This document shows, piece after piece, positions 1 to 14,112 of a stretch of DNA of 64,000 bases (positions within the stretch are counted from its first letter, which is position 1; every line of letters starts with the position of its first letter). Source of the stretch: Burhinus oedicnemus (Eukaryota > Chordata > Aves > Charadriiformes > Burhinidae); assembly GCA_008921705.1 (NCBI GenBank), contig VFFE01007583.1:2179052-2243051 (forward strand). The letters run 5' to 3'. Made by a program: the position numbers and the translations under genes. Below the pieces are notes generated by a model. It worked only from the letters and a program-made list of their open reading frames with translations, had not been told where the DNA came from and ran no database searches.

Positions 1-3000
1 TTATTTTGAGGAATGAGTCACTGAAATATTAAAAATATCCTTATCTTATGCCATTGTGAACTAGAATTACCAGTATTCTCTTATGTTTCGTGGGATATGA
101 AAACTAATTCTTAGGAAGCCATCAAATTCCAGTTGCAGAATTGATTATTGTTGGGCCAAGTTGCTGTAAAGAATGGTACAAGAAGCCTCAAAGACTAAAG
201 ATGACCTTTTTCTCCAAAATTTTCATACAAAAGTAATTACAGTATAATTAGTTAAATAAATTAATGGATGTTTAATTATTATTACGTCTAAAGTTGGGTT
301 ACAGTAAATGTTTTTTGTTAAAAAGAAAAAAAAAAGAGACATTCCACTAACTGCATTTGAGATAATTCAGATAGAAATGGGCTAATTGGCACTGATATTC
401 CTCAGTATCTTCAACAACCACAATTGTATTGCTGGTATCACTTTTATGTAAACCACAACCTTAAATAATTAACATTCACATTTACTCACCTTAGTTTTTC
501 CCTCAGTTTGTCATGAGTGAACAAGAATGTTGAATTTTGCAAATTCAAAATGTTTCAGCACAAGACAAAATTTGCTTTATATATTGTCACAAGTTCTTTT
601 TCGTTGCTTTTCTTACAGTAGGGAATTAGGTGAAACCACAAAAGCACATTCCTAATAAATGTCTTTTGTAGTCTTGCACCACGTTGCTCTGTGAAAAAAG
701 CCCAGTTCTTGTTTTTCTTTTGATTATTCCTTATGTTTGCCGATTAAAAGATAACATGGCAGAACATGTGATCAGGAAGTAAACAGTAAAAGATGAATTT
801 AGAAAAATGTAGGTCTAACCTCTTCAGTTATATCTGTAAAGACTATCTTTAGCAATTTTAAATCTCAGTATTTGTATCACTGATGCAATTTAAATACAAA
901 ATAACTGCAGTACTTTGAACACAATTGCACAAAGAGTGTGCAAAGCACCAGCTTGAATTGCAAAGTATTTATTGTAAACACAAGTACCAGATCGGAGTCA
1001 CAACACAGTACTTATCATTTAAAGGCACAGTTTTAAAAGGCAGGCATTACTATGAAAAGCATATATACTTCAGCAGTAAATTTAGATCCCCAATTCATAA
1101 AGACATTTAAGCATTCAAATACTGCAAAGTGATTTTAATCTGTTCAGCAAGAACTACTCAAGTGTTTAAAACTATTCATGTGTTTAACTGTCCTGTTGAA
1201 TTGGAGCATACACTGTAAATTTGAAATACAAATTATTTGGTTTAGTAATAGTTTAGAATTTGTAGATCGCTAGATGTTTTTAACCCTCAATCCAGCTATC
1301 TAGCTTTTGCCGTGTCAAATAAAAAGTAACTGGATTGCAAACTTTATTTGTAACATACTCTAACACTATCAGAAAACACGTCATGTCTCCAGGATCCTTT
1401 TGCTTCATGAAGCCATTTTGAGAAATGTCACAAGAAGTGCAGAACATAACTGATCCAGAAGGTAATTTGCTACTCGGTGGCTTCTGCTCTGTGTACATGG
1501 ACATTCAGTGAGGGTAAAATTTAAAGATGCTTTGAACACTAATATTTGTAGAATTATTATTGTGAAAGTTGTCTTCTGGGAATGGCACCCGTAAAGGGCT
1601 ATGTCAGTAAAATGACAGAAAACAATAACATCTCATTCACTTTTATGGTAAACTTCATTATCAGATGTCCTGAAAAATAGGAGAGTATTTTTATTTGAAT
1701 TGTCTGTAGTGGTGGTGGAGGACTGATGAAAAATAGGAAAGGCAGGAAATATATGTGTAAAAATTTTCATCTGGCTGAAGCCCTGAGTTGTAAATGTGAG
1801 AGATGCCTTAGAGAAATGTTAGGCAGACAAATCAAGGTGACTTGTGAAGTCCCCAAGAAATCGAGTGATTTGTGACAGGAGATTTGAAGCTGATGTGATT
1901 GATTTAAAAATAATTGCGGTGGTAGATTTAAAACTGATGTGAGTGATTCAGAAATAATTAGGAGGATGGTCATAATCAAATGATCTGTATGACTGGTGTG
2001 ATCAGAAGACCATAGCTATCGGCTTTAATTTTGCTTCTCCATCCATTTTGTATCAGGGTAAAGCCTATCCACATTTGAAGGATTTACATCCTTATGATGG
2101 CTTCAGAACACTGTTCAAATATAAATACAGACTTATAATCAACTACATGATGTTATTTTTAAATGGTTTATTTTGTATTCAGTTGCAGGGCGAAGTCAGA
2201 TTTTGCCTATGCACACAGCTGCCATTGCTTCAAATGGAAATTCCACCCTGATTACAAAACCAGGCCTTTCACTCCTTACAGGAAAGTCATTAAAAATCTG
2301 CAATAATATTTTCACCCAAATACCTATGTTGAAAGGACTGTGATACAACATTATTCACAAACCAGCTTTTGAAAAAGTTCTTGTTGGCTTCAGTCTCTGG
2401 GGGGATTTTTGCAGTACACACAAATCCTTCTTCTTTCCCACACCACGGCTAAAAAACTGACTCAAATTTAAAATAACTTAGACTAATCTAAATTCTAATA
2501 ACTTCAGCCTCTTGTGTTTTCTGATTCTATGTACTACCATAGCAACAAGTAATTCTTCTTTTATGAGGCAGAAAAATGATTTCACTCAGGCGGTGGTGTA
2601 CATATAAGTGCCTGGCAGTAAGTACATTTGTGCAAATGACCACACACATTATCCCTCCAACAGGCGTTGCTCATTACCAGCTGAATAGAAACACTGCAAT
2701 TGATATTTTGCTTTTCCATCTTCCTGTAAATGATTTCTAAATGGCACCACTGTGCGGTGGGCTACCTCTGCTGCTGACCGCAAGCCACAGCAGAGCAGTC
2801 CCAGGACTGAAGAAGATCATGTGTTTGATCTTTTCTCCAGTCTGACTACCAACAGTGTGGTGGAGAAGTGGGTGCGTTGTACTGCCGTGGTGTGCGTTGT
2901 GTGTGATTACTCCCTGCTGCTCCACTGAGGCTGTGTATATTAACAACATCAGAGAAACTATGGGAGTGTAATGCATGGCAAAGTGCGTAATACTGTAAAG

Positions 3001-6000
3001 TAACGCAGCACTGCAATATGGCTCACAGTCATGACAGTGATTCACTTCCTGTCTTAAAGGCATGTGTCAACATCAGTGAAATCAAGCAAATGTGCACGAA
3101 GCGAAACATGAAATCATCACTGTGTAGCGGTCAGAGAAATTCTACTCCCTCAGCCCCACTGTGTCTCATGCTGGCTGTGTTGTAATGCAGAAGTGTGCCT
3201 AATTTAAAGCCATCTGACAAATCAAAGCACCCACAGTAGTGTTAGGTTCTTTCTACAGGAAAAAGATGTTGCGCAACAAAACTCAAGGCACTTGTGTCTG
3301 CTTCTGTTCTGCCGTGCTCCTTCCCCAATCTCTTCCATAGTGAGTGAACGGAGAAGGAGATAACTGACCTCCTTATATCAGCAAAGATTTCCAATGCAAA
3401 GGATTCCCCTCTCCACCTCTTTAGAGAACAAAGGTCCCTGTCAGACTGGCATCCTTCCCATTAGTTAAAGCTCTTGGAGACTGGGAGAGACAAATATCGT
3501 TGTCCACTGCTTAGCTACTTCAGCTGATGGTGGGCAATACGATTATACATGAAAAAAATGTTTTTCAATCACTGTACTATGTAATAGTCATAATTGAAAA
3601 AGTTGGGGGTGGAACCGAGCAACAAGAAATTTTTCTCCCTTTCAAATGTTTCAAATATTCGAAAGCATAAAGGTTTCAAAGATCTTCCTTTCGTGCAGCA
3701 GGTCAGCTCTAAGGCTTTGTACCATGGCCAAACCAGTCTCCTTGTGTGGCAAACTGCAGAGTGTGAGCTTAAAACTATTTCTTTAGTCATTGCCAAAAAC
3801 ATGGCTCAATTTCTTTTCCGTCCTGGGCCAGGACATCAAAGCTGTCACATTCTAATGGGGAGAAAAAGAAAATTATTTATTCAAAATTGACCTTTTCTAT
3901 TCAGAAAAGCCAAAAGCGTTTTCACTGGAATGTTTTATCTAGCTCTGGTTTCAAGTACTGTATTTTTGTTTATAAAATATGATTTTAAAGTGTAGATAGT
4001 ATTGTCTTTATATTAGAAGGTTTGAGTTTTAATTCTCTAGGCTTGTCAAGGGGGTTGATTTAGTTTTTCATTTCCTATAGTTCTGTGTGAGTGAGTCTCA
4101 TTAAACGGAATAGCTGTTCTGCATGCAAATCAGAGAAAACAGATCTGTTAGTTTTGGTGGACTGTTCTAGCTTAGCTTAAGTTGAATATACAACCATACT
4201 TGCTAAAAACTATTGTCTGTGCAAGGAGTGCAAATGTTCATTTTGCATGTCTTTTGTTGCATTTTTTCCTGAAATGTCACCTAGTCTTATCTGTAATTTT
4301 GACCAAATCACAACATGCCTATCATTCTCTGCTTGTTTTTGCACAGGAATAATATAAATAATTCCTGTCTGGTATCCATGAGCTAAAAACCTAAGCTCTT
4401 AAAATGACTCTCTTCTTGGCATCTCAGAAGATCTTGGCCAACCTTTCACTAACATCAGGGAATATTATTGGCAAGAACCCTTTTTTTTCTTTCACAGTTC
4501 TGGTATCCTTTAAAAATGAGATCTTGTTCAACCAAACCTGCAGTGTGCAGTTGTGACTATGCAAATACAAGGAGGGGTGTTCTGCCCCAGAATTTAGCCT
4601 GAAAGAGATTGTCTGGAAGAACAGTGGAGTAGACAAGTTTGCCTCAATAAAACATTTCTCTTCCAAAGCTAGACAGTCTGAGAGGACCTTTGCACTTAGC
4701 AATGAAAAGGGATATCAGTCACCTAGCCTGATCAGAGGTAAGGCTTGCTGTTTGCTCAGTATGCCATCCTGTTCCGTGCGTGAACACTCCTGAGGTGAAA
4801 AGGTGCAGCCACACCTCTGCAGCTGCTGCATGCCCAAAGTTCTCCCCCTTGAAGAAATTCTGAAATGGGTCCTCTTCCTGAGGGTTTGTTGCATGCACAG
4901 TTTTACTTCATTTTATAGAACTGCTCTTACTTAGAGATCGTATCAAATAACATTAAAAAAGCGCCCCACAAACAAGTAGATGAAATCTGAAATGTCTTAA
5001 GATTCTTTTCCCTCGTGATATCTTATTGCCTCTCCCACAATTACAGTGATCAAGTTGCCTCCACTCTGCAAGTGAAGGATGTGTTTTCTTTTACTATTGT
5101 TTAAATCATTTTGGGAGGCCTTTATGATTGTAATACAAAATGACTGATCTGTGTCACAGCTTCTGAAACCTTGAGACTTGGTGGGACTTTCTTTGTTGTA
5201 ATATTCAGGGTACTAATTCATGATCCTGCACTCAACAAACCATCAATCATTGTGAGCAATATATAATTATGTATCACTTAAGAGAAAAAAATATTTTTTA
5301 ACCTCAAGGTAATGTAAAACACTTAAAAGTAATTGCTAAGGGTATGACATTTTAAGTAGAGATGCTGTCTGAGATGCAAACAGCTTGACTGTAAAATAAG
5401 TAAAAGATAATAATAAAAACAAAGCAAAAGCAAAACTAAGTACCATTGTGCTGCCTGACAAAGATACAGAAATATTGCATAATTACAAATCCATAATTAA
5501 TGAGAGGCTGTGTCATGTCATAATTCTGGAGCCTATACTTTAAATCTGATGACACATCTGATAGAAACTTTGGAGGGTTTAGCTGCTAATCATCCTTAAA
5601 TATCACAAAAGAATATGTTTAATACCACTACAAGCGGAGTGTCATGAGGTGAGCAAAGCAAAGCAGAGTGCATTTGTCACTTTCCCCATAGGAACAAGAA
5701 TAAGGTGGGAAATTGACACTGCACTGCTTTTATGTTGTAGATGATACAACTCTTTTTGTCACTCTAGTGGTGGAAATGAGACATGAATTATTCCTGCAAA
5801 ACATCTGTGTGAAGTCTGGATGTGGCATTTGCACAGCTGTTTGTTTCCTGCTCTGACACTGGCCCTGACCCTGTCATCGGAGGCATTTTGTTATGAGCCA
5901 GAGCTGAGGAGGAGCTTCAAGAGGCAGCAGTGCCCAATAGCCCACCTCCCCTGTGGCAATGTTACTGCCCACAGAAGTCTATTATAAGTCATAAAAGTTC

Positions 6001-6440
6001 AAAGAAGCCCTGAAGGTGTTAAAGAAAGAGGTTTAAGGATGTTTTCCTCAGAGCTGGAGCTGGCTACAGAAAGCCTAATTGTGCTTACCTCACCTTCAAT
6101 CTAAACAAAGTGCTGAAAAGGAATGAAAGAGTGTGCAGGTTTGATTTTGTAATATCAAGAACCATGTTAGGCAGAACACAACTTTTTCTGAGGCATTTCC
6201 ACTTGGTCTTTTTGGGTACCATTTGTCTCACTCAATTTTAATTGGCTAAAGCGCAGGCAAAAATTAGCCAAGGTTCGTTCCACAGCCTGTAGAGAGAGCA
6301 AAACACACTGTGAGGGTGCTGTTTATTTGAACAATGTAGATCTCTGCGTCAGGATGAGATGAAGTGTGCTCTAGACACCGACTGGGTCTCAGTGCCACAA
6401 AAGGACCTCAGGTGACTTGATAAAATGAAGAGAACTGCAA
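1..6440. other. No gene or repeat recognised
   Basis: AT-rich single-copy-looking DNA. Open frames are short (the longest is 119 codons and lies in the adjoining LTR) and none matches a protein family I know. No CR1 octamer tail, LTR ends or RNA gene was seen. A patch at about 2730-3060 is somewhat richer in G and C and open on the minus strand for 108 codons, but its translation shows no domain. Confidence 0.6.
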
Positions 6441-6445
6441 TCCAG
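6441..6445. repeat. Target-site duplication, left copy (TCCAG)
   Basis: TCCAG directly precedes the left LTR end and is repeated exactly at 7168-7172 right after the terminal CA. This fixes both ends of the solo LTR. Confidence 0.85.
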
Positions 6446-6787
6446 TATCCTGGTTTGAGGTGAAACAGGACCAATTTTGTTCAGTAACTTTACTTTTTAG
6501 CTAGGCCTCTTCTAACTGCTGAAATTAACTGCATGTTGTGCAGAAACTGTTCGCTCTCAGAGTGGTAAGACCCATGTTTATAGTTGATGCCAAGGAATGG
6601 GATGCAGAGAGGTTCCTGCTTATACTTATCGCTATAACACCCAAGGGCAGCCAACTTTGCTACTTGCCCCGTTGGAGGGTCGGAAGCGGAAAAGCGTAGA
6701 GGGGTCACCCCTGCGAGGAGGAGCGGACAGGACAGGTGACCCAAAACTGACCAACAGGGTATTCCATCCCATCTGCCTCATGCTCTG

Positions 6788-6794
6788 TATAAAA
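6788..6794 (+). promoter_or_regulatory. TATA box within the solo LTR
   Basis: TATAAAA stands 343 bp into the LTR and about 240 bp before the ATTAAA signal, which is the usual order U3 promoter, R, polyadenylation site. Whether it still drives transcription is unknown. Confidence 0.6.
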
Positions 6795-7033
6795 GCTGAG
6801 GGATCACAGGGTCAGCTCTCTTTCTTCAATGGCCGGTGTCCGAGGAGGACTCTTTCTGTTCATCTGCCTTTGATCCCAGTCCTGAATCCAGATCTGGAAT
6901 CCAGTTCCTGTCTGACACTGAGTCCAGTCTGGGACTTCCCCAGTGCCTGCTGGTGATGTGATTGTCATCCTGGGAGCTTAATACGGTTTTGTACATATTT
7001 CTGTTTTTTATTATTATTTTATATTAATATTTC

Positions 7034-7039
7034 ATTAAA
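7034..7039 (+). terminator. LTR polyadenylation signal (ATTAAA)
   Basis: ATTAAA lies in the 3' part of the plus-sense LTR, downstream of the TATA box and upstream of a T/CT-rich stretch, as expected for the retroviral polyadenylation region. Confidence 0.5.
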
Positions 7040-7167
7040 GTAGTTTAGTTCCTTCTAAACTGATAAGTGCCTCTCTTTCTCTCTCTCCTGCCTCCCTTTG
7101 AAGTGGGGTAGGAGAGAGACCATCTGTCGTTCCACCTGATTGGGCCAATCCGGCCCAAACCACAACA

Positions 7168-7172
7168 TCCAG
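7168..7172. repeat. Target-site duplication, right copy (TCCAG)
   Basis: Exact partner of the copy at 6441-6445, directly after the LTR terminal sequence ACCACAACA. Confidence 0.85.
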
Positions 7173-10100
7173 ACTTCTTCATTCAGCAAGATGAATGGCA
7201 CTCTGGGCATCTGGTTGTCATACAGGTGGAGGGAGAGGGGAACTGGAGTGATCTTTGATCTACTCCAAGGCTTTTTTACAGTTGTATTGTGTCACTTTCT
7301 GCACTAACCCTTTCATTTCCCTCTCTGCAGAAGGCTAATTTACCCCACTCAGTTCACTGTGAGTGCAAGGCTCTGGTCCTTGCTTTACTCTCACTGTGCT
7401 GTGCTTGTCTTTCAGCCTCTCATGCTCCTCAGGGCCATTTTCCAGCTCTTGAAGTTCTGTCCTCAGTCATTTTTCTGTTTATTGTTCACCCTCCCATAGC
7501 ACAGACCTACTATGTCTGTGGAGTAAAAATCCATTTCTACAATAATACATTGACCCTGTAACATACAACCTGTTAGACTAGCAGGTATGATTAGGTATTC
7601 AGACTAAACTGACACTTCCAACCTCTGTCTTCCAGGAATAACAACATTAAGATCTGCAAAAATTTCTCACCTGGCAGTGAAGCTCTGTTGTAAGCCACCA
7701 CCTACAAAAAGAAATGCTAACTTGGATGAACGTCCTAACTCACAGATAACAAGCCCAGCCATGAAAGACTGAATGCCGAAGGACACACTCTTTTAGAGGC
7801 AAAATTAACGTATTCGGCTGGTGCCAAGCTGTGCCAAAGTGGTCATCCTCATGTTCAATTCAACATGCTATTAAGGGAAAGAAACAAGGGACCTTTCTAG
7901 GTGTGAACTATGTCCTTTCTTTCTAGTCTTTTGCTTTCCTTCATGAGCTAGGAAAAGAGCGGCTCTTGGAACCAGCTGATATGAATACAGGGGTAAAAGT
8001 GTTGCTTGAACTCGGCCATGGATAAATTGGTTTTGTGAGGAGAATTTCACAGTTGTGTCTACTGTATTGCCAGAAAGGTGCAAACTCCCTAGTGTTCTGT
8101 CTGAAAACAGAAACTTTTTTTTTTTAAAAATATATTTTAACTTTTTCCATTTTATAAGGTTGTGTTTTGTTTGTGTGTTTTTTTTGTCTTATTGGAACAA
8201 TCCGTTAAGGAAAGTAAAAAAAAAATAATTATATCATACCAGTTAATACCCAACCCCACAAAATCTGGAACTGCATATATGCCAATATTTTGTTGGATCT
8301 TATATGCACTAAGTTTCCTTGCTTTCCTTTCTCTTACTTTCTTCTTCACTTTCCTGCCTCAGTCTTACTTCTACTTGAATTATAGTGGCTGAGGGATATA
8401 GCCTTATGAGAAGGGAGTAGTGATAAAGTAGGAATTGTGAACTGTGTTTGAAGGCTGTGAAAAACACAGCCAAACTATTCTTCCTGACTGAAAGCCATTA
8501 TGAGTTTATCACCTTTTCTTTTATAGAGAAGAATTTGTGAACTGTTCCTCTTTTTCATCAGACAAACCCACTGCTGATGTCAACAGAAACTAAGTTAAAA
8601 GGAATTGGCCTCTCTAGTCGTTGAGTTTTCAGTGAATAATTCAGATAAACAATTTTGAAATCTGAAGTCACTCAAACTATTCATCTGCCTATAGTCTTTT
8701 TTCTAACTTGTGAAGTGGGGCTGCATATCTAAGTTAAAAGATGTTATGTTTATTCTGCTATTATAGATCAGAGAGAGCTTTAAGAAAACAGAGCAAATAC
8801 AGAAGTACACTGAAGTTCTCGGCATATTAATACCTGTTCATTTTCTCCACTAAACATCTATTTTCAAACTTACAGCTTCTTGAAACAATGTGAAAACCCC
8901 TGCTACTGCCCTGAAAACTCCATATCTTTGTGCACCCAAATAGTTTCACTTCCTACCATTTTTGCCCAGCAGACTCCTCCACCCTTCTCCTTCTGTCTTT
9001 CTTTCATAAAAATATCATAGCAAAGAACTAAAATACTATTTTAATCTAAAATAATATTTTTAATGACATATCCTAAAAAAAGTATGGTTTAGTTTTGTTT
9101 TTATTTTGGTCCCCTTGTGGTTTGCCTATTAGATAACTAGAAGGAAAACTGAGAGCTTTTTGATAACATTAAAGCTCTTTCTGAAATGCAGAAAAACACC
9201 TCCAATGTTTACAAAAAATCCCCTTATGACTCTAAGTGGCAACCAGCTTTCACTGATGAACTCTGAACTGGTCCTTGCTCGCTCTACTTGGAGACAGCAG
9301 TCAGGCCACACTGCTATAAGTAGAGCTTTCTAAGAGGTGGTTTATTTCATGAGGAAACCCTCTAAGCAGAATGGAAGTTTTGATATTGACTCATGACATT
9401 GCCTAGAAGGGCTATAGCAGTGGCCGACAGCTGTGCAGATGCAAAATGGAAAAGAAGTGGCCTGGGATAATCTGGTCAATAAAGAAGAGGTTATTCCTCA
9501 GTATAATTAAATTTATATGAAACTTTCCTCTAGGAAGAGAAGAATTCCCTAGAAATACTTCTCAATCACTCCTCCTGAGCTTTCTGTGTTTGGAAAGGGA
9601 TTTTGAAGCTGGAGAGAACAGGCAGGGAAAAAGAAAAGAATCAAGTAATGAAGATGGGGGGCAGGGGGAAAGGGAGAAAGCAGACAAGGTGCACATTTGG
9701 AAGTGAATAATAATTTTCCATTGAGTAAGAAGAGGCTAATAATTTATGATCAGGGTGAACACTGGTAAGGAACAGAGGGTAAGCAGGGATCATAGCGTCT
9801 TTCTTGCAGCCTGAGGAAACACCTGTTTACTCTGCATCAAACACATGCTATCTTCAAGCTGCCAGACTTCCAGCCATCGTATATTCCTGGGCTGTAGATT
9901 CTGCCTTGGTTCTCCTCATGAAATCACTGAAATTATCATTCCTGGCAGAGGTGAGCTTTTCCCACGATCCCTCCACTCACTCTGCAGGAGCAGTGGTGGC
10001 ACTCCGGCGAGTGTGACTTAGCAGTGGCTCACTGATGGCTCGTGTGGCTGTCAGCCACACTGACAGTGCCAGGGACAAGGTAACAGAGTCACGCCAGAGC

Positions 10101-11517
10101 CCCATTAGTTGCAGAGGATGCAATGAGGAGTTCCTCAAGTTTGACATTACCAAGTCACAGCCGGCAGTTTACTGGTCCAAATGCCAGCCAAAAAAGGAAC
10201 CCCTGGGAGCCCTGGTCCTTGCTTACTGGTGAGCCATTCCTGTAGCTCCCACTTCTCTCAGCTGACAGAAAGGACTGTGTGTCAGCTACACGAAGATTTC
10301 AGCCTGTGGGTCAATCTTATACATTTTTAGTAGGGTGAAGGAAGCAGTAAAAATAGCAGAAGCGTCCTTCCAATATCCTACACTTTTATATTTATCTAAA
10401 TCAGCGGTTTTGGTGCACACATACGACACATCCTGTAATGTTAAAAAGCATTTATATACACCACAAAACAGACAATAAACATTACCACAGTCCTGTTTAT
10501 AGTTGCCGTGCAACATAACATAAAACTAGAATTAATTATGCCACAATTCTATTTTTTCTTTAAAGATTGGTTAATAGGTTGCAGTAAAAAAACCCAGTGT
10601 TCTGGTGTTTGCTGATATAACAACTGTAGTCAGCTGAAAAGTTCTGGTTTTCCTCTCCTTCAATTAAAGGCAAAATATAATGAAATCTGAAAAAAAAATC
10701 GTCACTCTCTCAGATTAAAGTAACACTCAGATGTCAAAGGCAAAGCACTTAAAATTTATTTAGGATAAGCAGAAACTCTTCTGCGAGCCCATGGCCGTCT
10801 CCAGGGGAAGAAGAAGCAACAAATATCTTGAAAAGTCAGTCTGGCATATTACTTCACCTGTAAGAATCTTATTATGATTATATTAAAGATTGCTTGATTC
10901 TTCCCTTATGTCAATCAAAGGTCAACCCAAAGCAAGTTTTCTTCCTGCTTCAAACTAACTAAGTTTCAATGGCTTGCCAACCTAAAGAGCTCTCTGCTTT
11001 CAGGCCAGAAAAAAAAGGCAGTCTTCACTATTTTGTAATTATAAAAATCTATTTCAGAACACCAGCATTTAACTGTAGTCATAGAGAAGGAAGGAAGCAG
11101 GGCATCAGGGTAGACTTGTTGCAACACACACAAGGTGAGGACACAAAACTAACTATTTAAATGAAGACAACAGAAAGCACCAATCAATTCAGAAGTCATC
11201 TTTTAAGAATGGTTAAGAAAACATTAATATTGGAATTATAAAACAGAAAGCTAAATTTAAAGCATGAAAAACAAATATTCTTTTATCCAGGCACAGAATT
11301 CATAATGTTGTGTTTTCTCTCATATCAAAAATCAATTCACTCATTACTCAAAAGGGAATTATATTTTAAAAATTATCTCTATGTCTAGTCAATCTTGTCT
11401 TTTGGCAAAAATGCTTGATTGATAGGTCCAAAGTCAAATGCTTAGCCACACTGACGTTAATTAAATGTGTTCATTGTTTTTAACAATGTTATTATTCTGT
11501 TTACACTTCTCCCACAG

Positions 11518-11533
11518 AAAAAAAAAAAAAAAA
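11518..11533. repeat. Poly(A) tract of 16 bases
   Basis: Uninterrupted run of 16 A. No retroposed body with an upstream AATAAA signal is evident on its left. Confidence 0.9.
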
Positions 11534-14112
11534 TCAACTTTTCACTAGTAGATCATTTTGGTCAGCACAAAATGAGACAGAACTCAAGGGACAGAGTAAG
11601 CAAGGCAGAATCGTCATCTTTAAAGTGCTGCACAATATAGAAATCATCTCATGTTAAACTATATTGCGTCAGAAATCCGTTATATAGATTTGTGTGTTAG
11701 CATATATTCCTACAGAAGTCAGTAAATATCGAGTACTCAGCACTTCTCAGTAGATGCTCAGCAAGTTTGAGGATTAAGCCCCTTATTCCCATACCACAAG
11801 AGCATAGCGCAAGTCCAGGTCACATTTGAAGGCTTTAGGTATCATAGTTGAATCCCTAGTTGCTGGGATTTGCGCTGTTCCAGGTAGCTATTGGTATTGG
11901 TTTCTTTTCTGATGACTACAGAGTTTCCATTATGAGTGCCATTTTCAAAAAAGCATTTTGAAATTGTGGGATATTTTCTCTCCATACAGAGTCATGGTGA
12001 TCTATCAAGCTGCGAAGGAGACGAATGCAGGGATTAACCTATGACCCACCTGCTCAGCACCTGGGATCAAACCCAAGCTGTGCCTGTCATCAGTTTAGTC
12101 TGCCAGGGGAGTCAGTTGGGCGTACCCATACACTTTCACTGCTTTCCGTCAGACTGACTGTAGGAGGAAGTTCTGGGGTGACTTGCAGGAAAGAATGTTT
12201 CCTAGAGCAGAGACATTTGTGAGTGAACCCCATACTCACATTTATGAGCGAAAAAATGGTTTCTACCAAAATTATGTCCCTTTTTCTGAGACATAAGTAT
12301 GTCTCAAATCTCTGCTCAAAAATGCTCTTTTCCTGGAGTGTGAACAGGGCTTTTGGTGCTATATTTGAGGCTAAGCAGGGCTACGGAGCTGCACTCGTAG
12401 CCATTGGCAGTGAGAATCAGATGAGTACTTTATCTGGTATACTCGTACAGTGGTGTGAATGCGACCATATATGTCTGGCTGAACAGAGCAGTGCTGTCAC
12501 TCCCTGTGCACTCCTCTGGAGGAGAAGACGCTTCTTCCTTCTCCCTTTGGTCAGCCATGTTGTCACCTTTGCTTGCAGCATATTGCATGCATTTGCACAC
12601 AAAAAGTGGTGGAGGCAAAGACCACACACGCACAGCTTCTTCCATGGTGATGTGTCTCTACACTGGTTTCTGGCAAGAGTAGTAGCTCATGAAATTCTGG
12701 GTCACCTCGAGTTTGTATTCAATACCTAGGAAAGTATAAGCTGCTCTGTTCCACTTAGCTGCCTGGATACCCTATGGCTGCATTTACATGGTAAAGGGGA
12801 AATTCAAATTGTAACTGCTCAACAGTGGTAATTTGTAGCCAAGGAATGACCTGGCATGGAGGGCAAGACAGCCCAACTGCAGAAGGGTTTAAACTGGCTG
12901 TAAGTAGAGACGTCAGAGACAGAAGGATTCCTTGCAAGGGACAGAAGTTTCCCTTGGTGAGGAGATAGGAAACAGCCTCAGCATTGTCTTGTAGCCATCC
13001 TGGAACGGGAGGACAAAGGGGCCCAAGCTCAGGGGCCGCCTTTGGGCAGCAGAGCTGGGCTGGGGATCAGCTTTCAGAGGCTGTTTCTTCCTTGAATGTA
13101 TTACTTTAGAGAATATGTAACAATTAGGAAAAGTACTTTTGAAAAAAAACCCCAGACCTGAATCTACAAAGTTCATCCAATAAAAAGTCATTCAGCATCC
13201 AGAACAACTGAAATAAGAAGGGCTACAAAAATAACAAGCAAATGATTCACATCCAGAGGAATGAGAGGTTGCTGGTTTGTTGGGTTTTTTTTTCACCTTT
13301 TTTTGATAAAGGTACAGGTGGGAATTGCAGCCAGCACTTTACATTTCTGTTCCAGCTCTGCTGCAGACCTTCCTGTGATATTGGGGCAGTCTCTTAAGAG
13401 TGCAGTTAGTCAGCATGTATTTCTTTGGTCAACTACAAAAATGTTTGCAGAACTAGTTACTTCTGGCAACATGGTGCAACTGAAAAATTGAGTGTTTTAT
13501 TTTGTCTGAAGCAAAGACGGAGGGGCTGAGATGCAAAGAAAATATAGAAAGCTTTTAGTTTTCTGAAGGTGTAGCTGGTATTTATTTTTTTAAAAATTTT
13601 GGTTGCAGAGTATAGCGAATAATTTAACAGACATTTCAACAAAACTAAAACAAAGAAAAATCTTTGAGAGATTGATGCTGAGATCGGAGGGACTGCTGAT
13701 GTGTTAAGAATGTCACCCCCTCACCCCTGAAGATGAAACAAGTTAGGCAGCGTACTATGAAGCACAGAAAGTGTAATCCTCACTTTGGGGCATTTAAATT
13801 TAAGACCAGAGACTACGAATTACAACTTTTTTATCTTAAGCATTTTTTGTTGTTTCTCTTAATCTGAGGAGCCCCAGCTGAAGACCAAGATCTCAGTTTC
13901 CCTCGACAATGTGTAAACACAGTAAAGCCGCGATGGGCATAATTCAGCCCAGTTCAACTGCACTGGCTGTTGAAATCACATCCATTTCTCAAGCTCCGTT
14001 CATAACATGTCTATGCCCCATGGCATGGATATCAGCGGGCCAAGCCACCTCTGAAATGCGTACAGTACAACCCATTCCCCTTTGCAGCCCAGGGCCCCTT
14101 GTGCCCCCAGTG

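Larger units (their letters stand above)
6446..7167 (+). mobile_element. Solo LTR of an avian ERVL-type endogenous retrovirus
   Basis: The element is 722 bp and is flanked by a perfect 5-bp duplication, TCCAG at 6441-6445 and 7168-7172. Its right end is CAAACCACAACA. Its left end, TATCCTGGTTTG, is an imperfect inverted copy of that (expected TGTTGTGGTTTG), so the usual TG start has decayed to TA. A TATA box TATAAAA lies at 6788-6794 and a polyadenylation signal ATTAAA at 7034-7039, both in plus sense. A CT-rich tract at about 7071-7090 and the CCAAT-like GGCCAATCCGGCCC near the end fit LTRs I remember from bird genomes. No gag, pol or env remnant adjoins it, so it is a solo LTR made by recombination between two LTRs. 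The 5-bp duplication suits class III (ERVL). An open frame at 6597-6956 lies inside it and is not taken as a gene. Confidence 0.9.

Noticed and set aside
6597..6956. 119-codon plus-strand frame
   Set aside because: It lies wholly inside the solo LTR, spans the TATA box and has no gag, pol or env similarity.
10035..10232. 65-codon plus-strand frame with a CRGC element, considered as a zinc-binding exon
   Set aside because: Only one short cysteine pair is present and no second metal-binding pair or splice sites support it.
12223..12729. 168-codon plus-strand open frame, the longest outside CR1
   Set aside because: No domain or family is recognisable, overlapping frames are open on the other strand, and a rough estimate from local stop-codon frequency gives about one frame of this length by chance in 64 kb.
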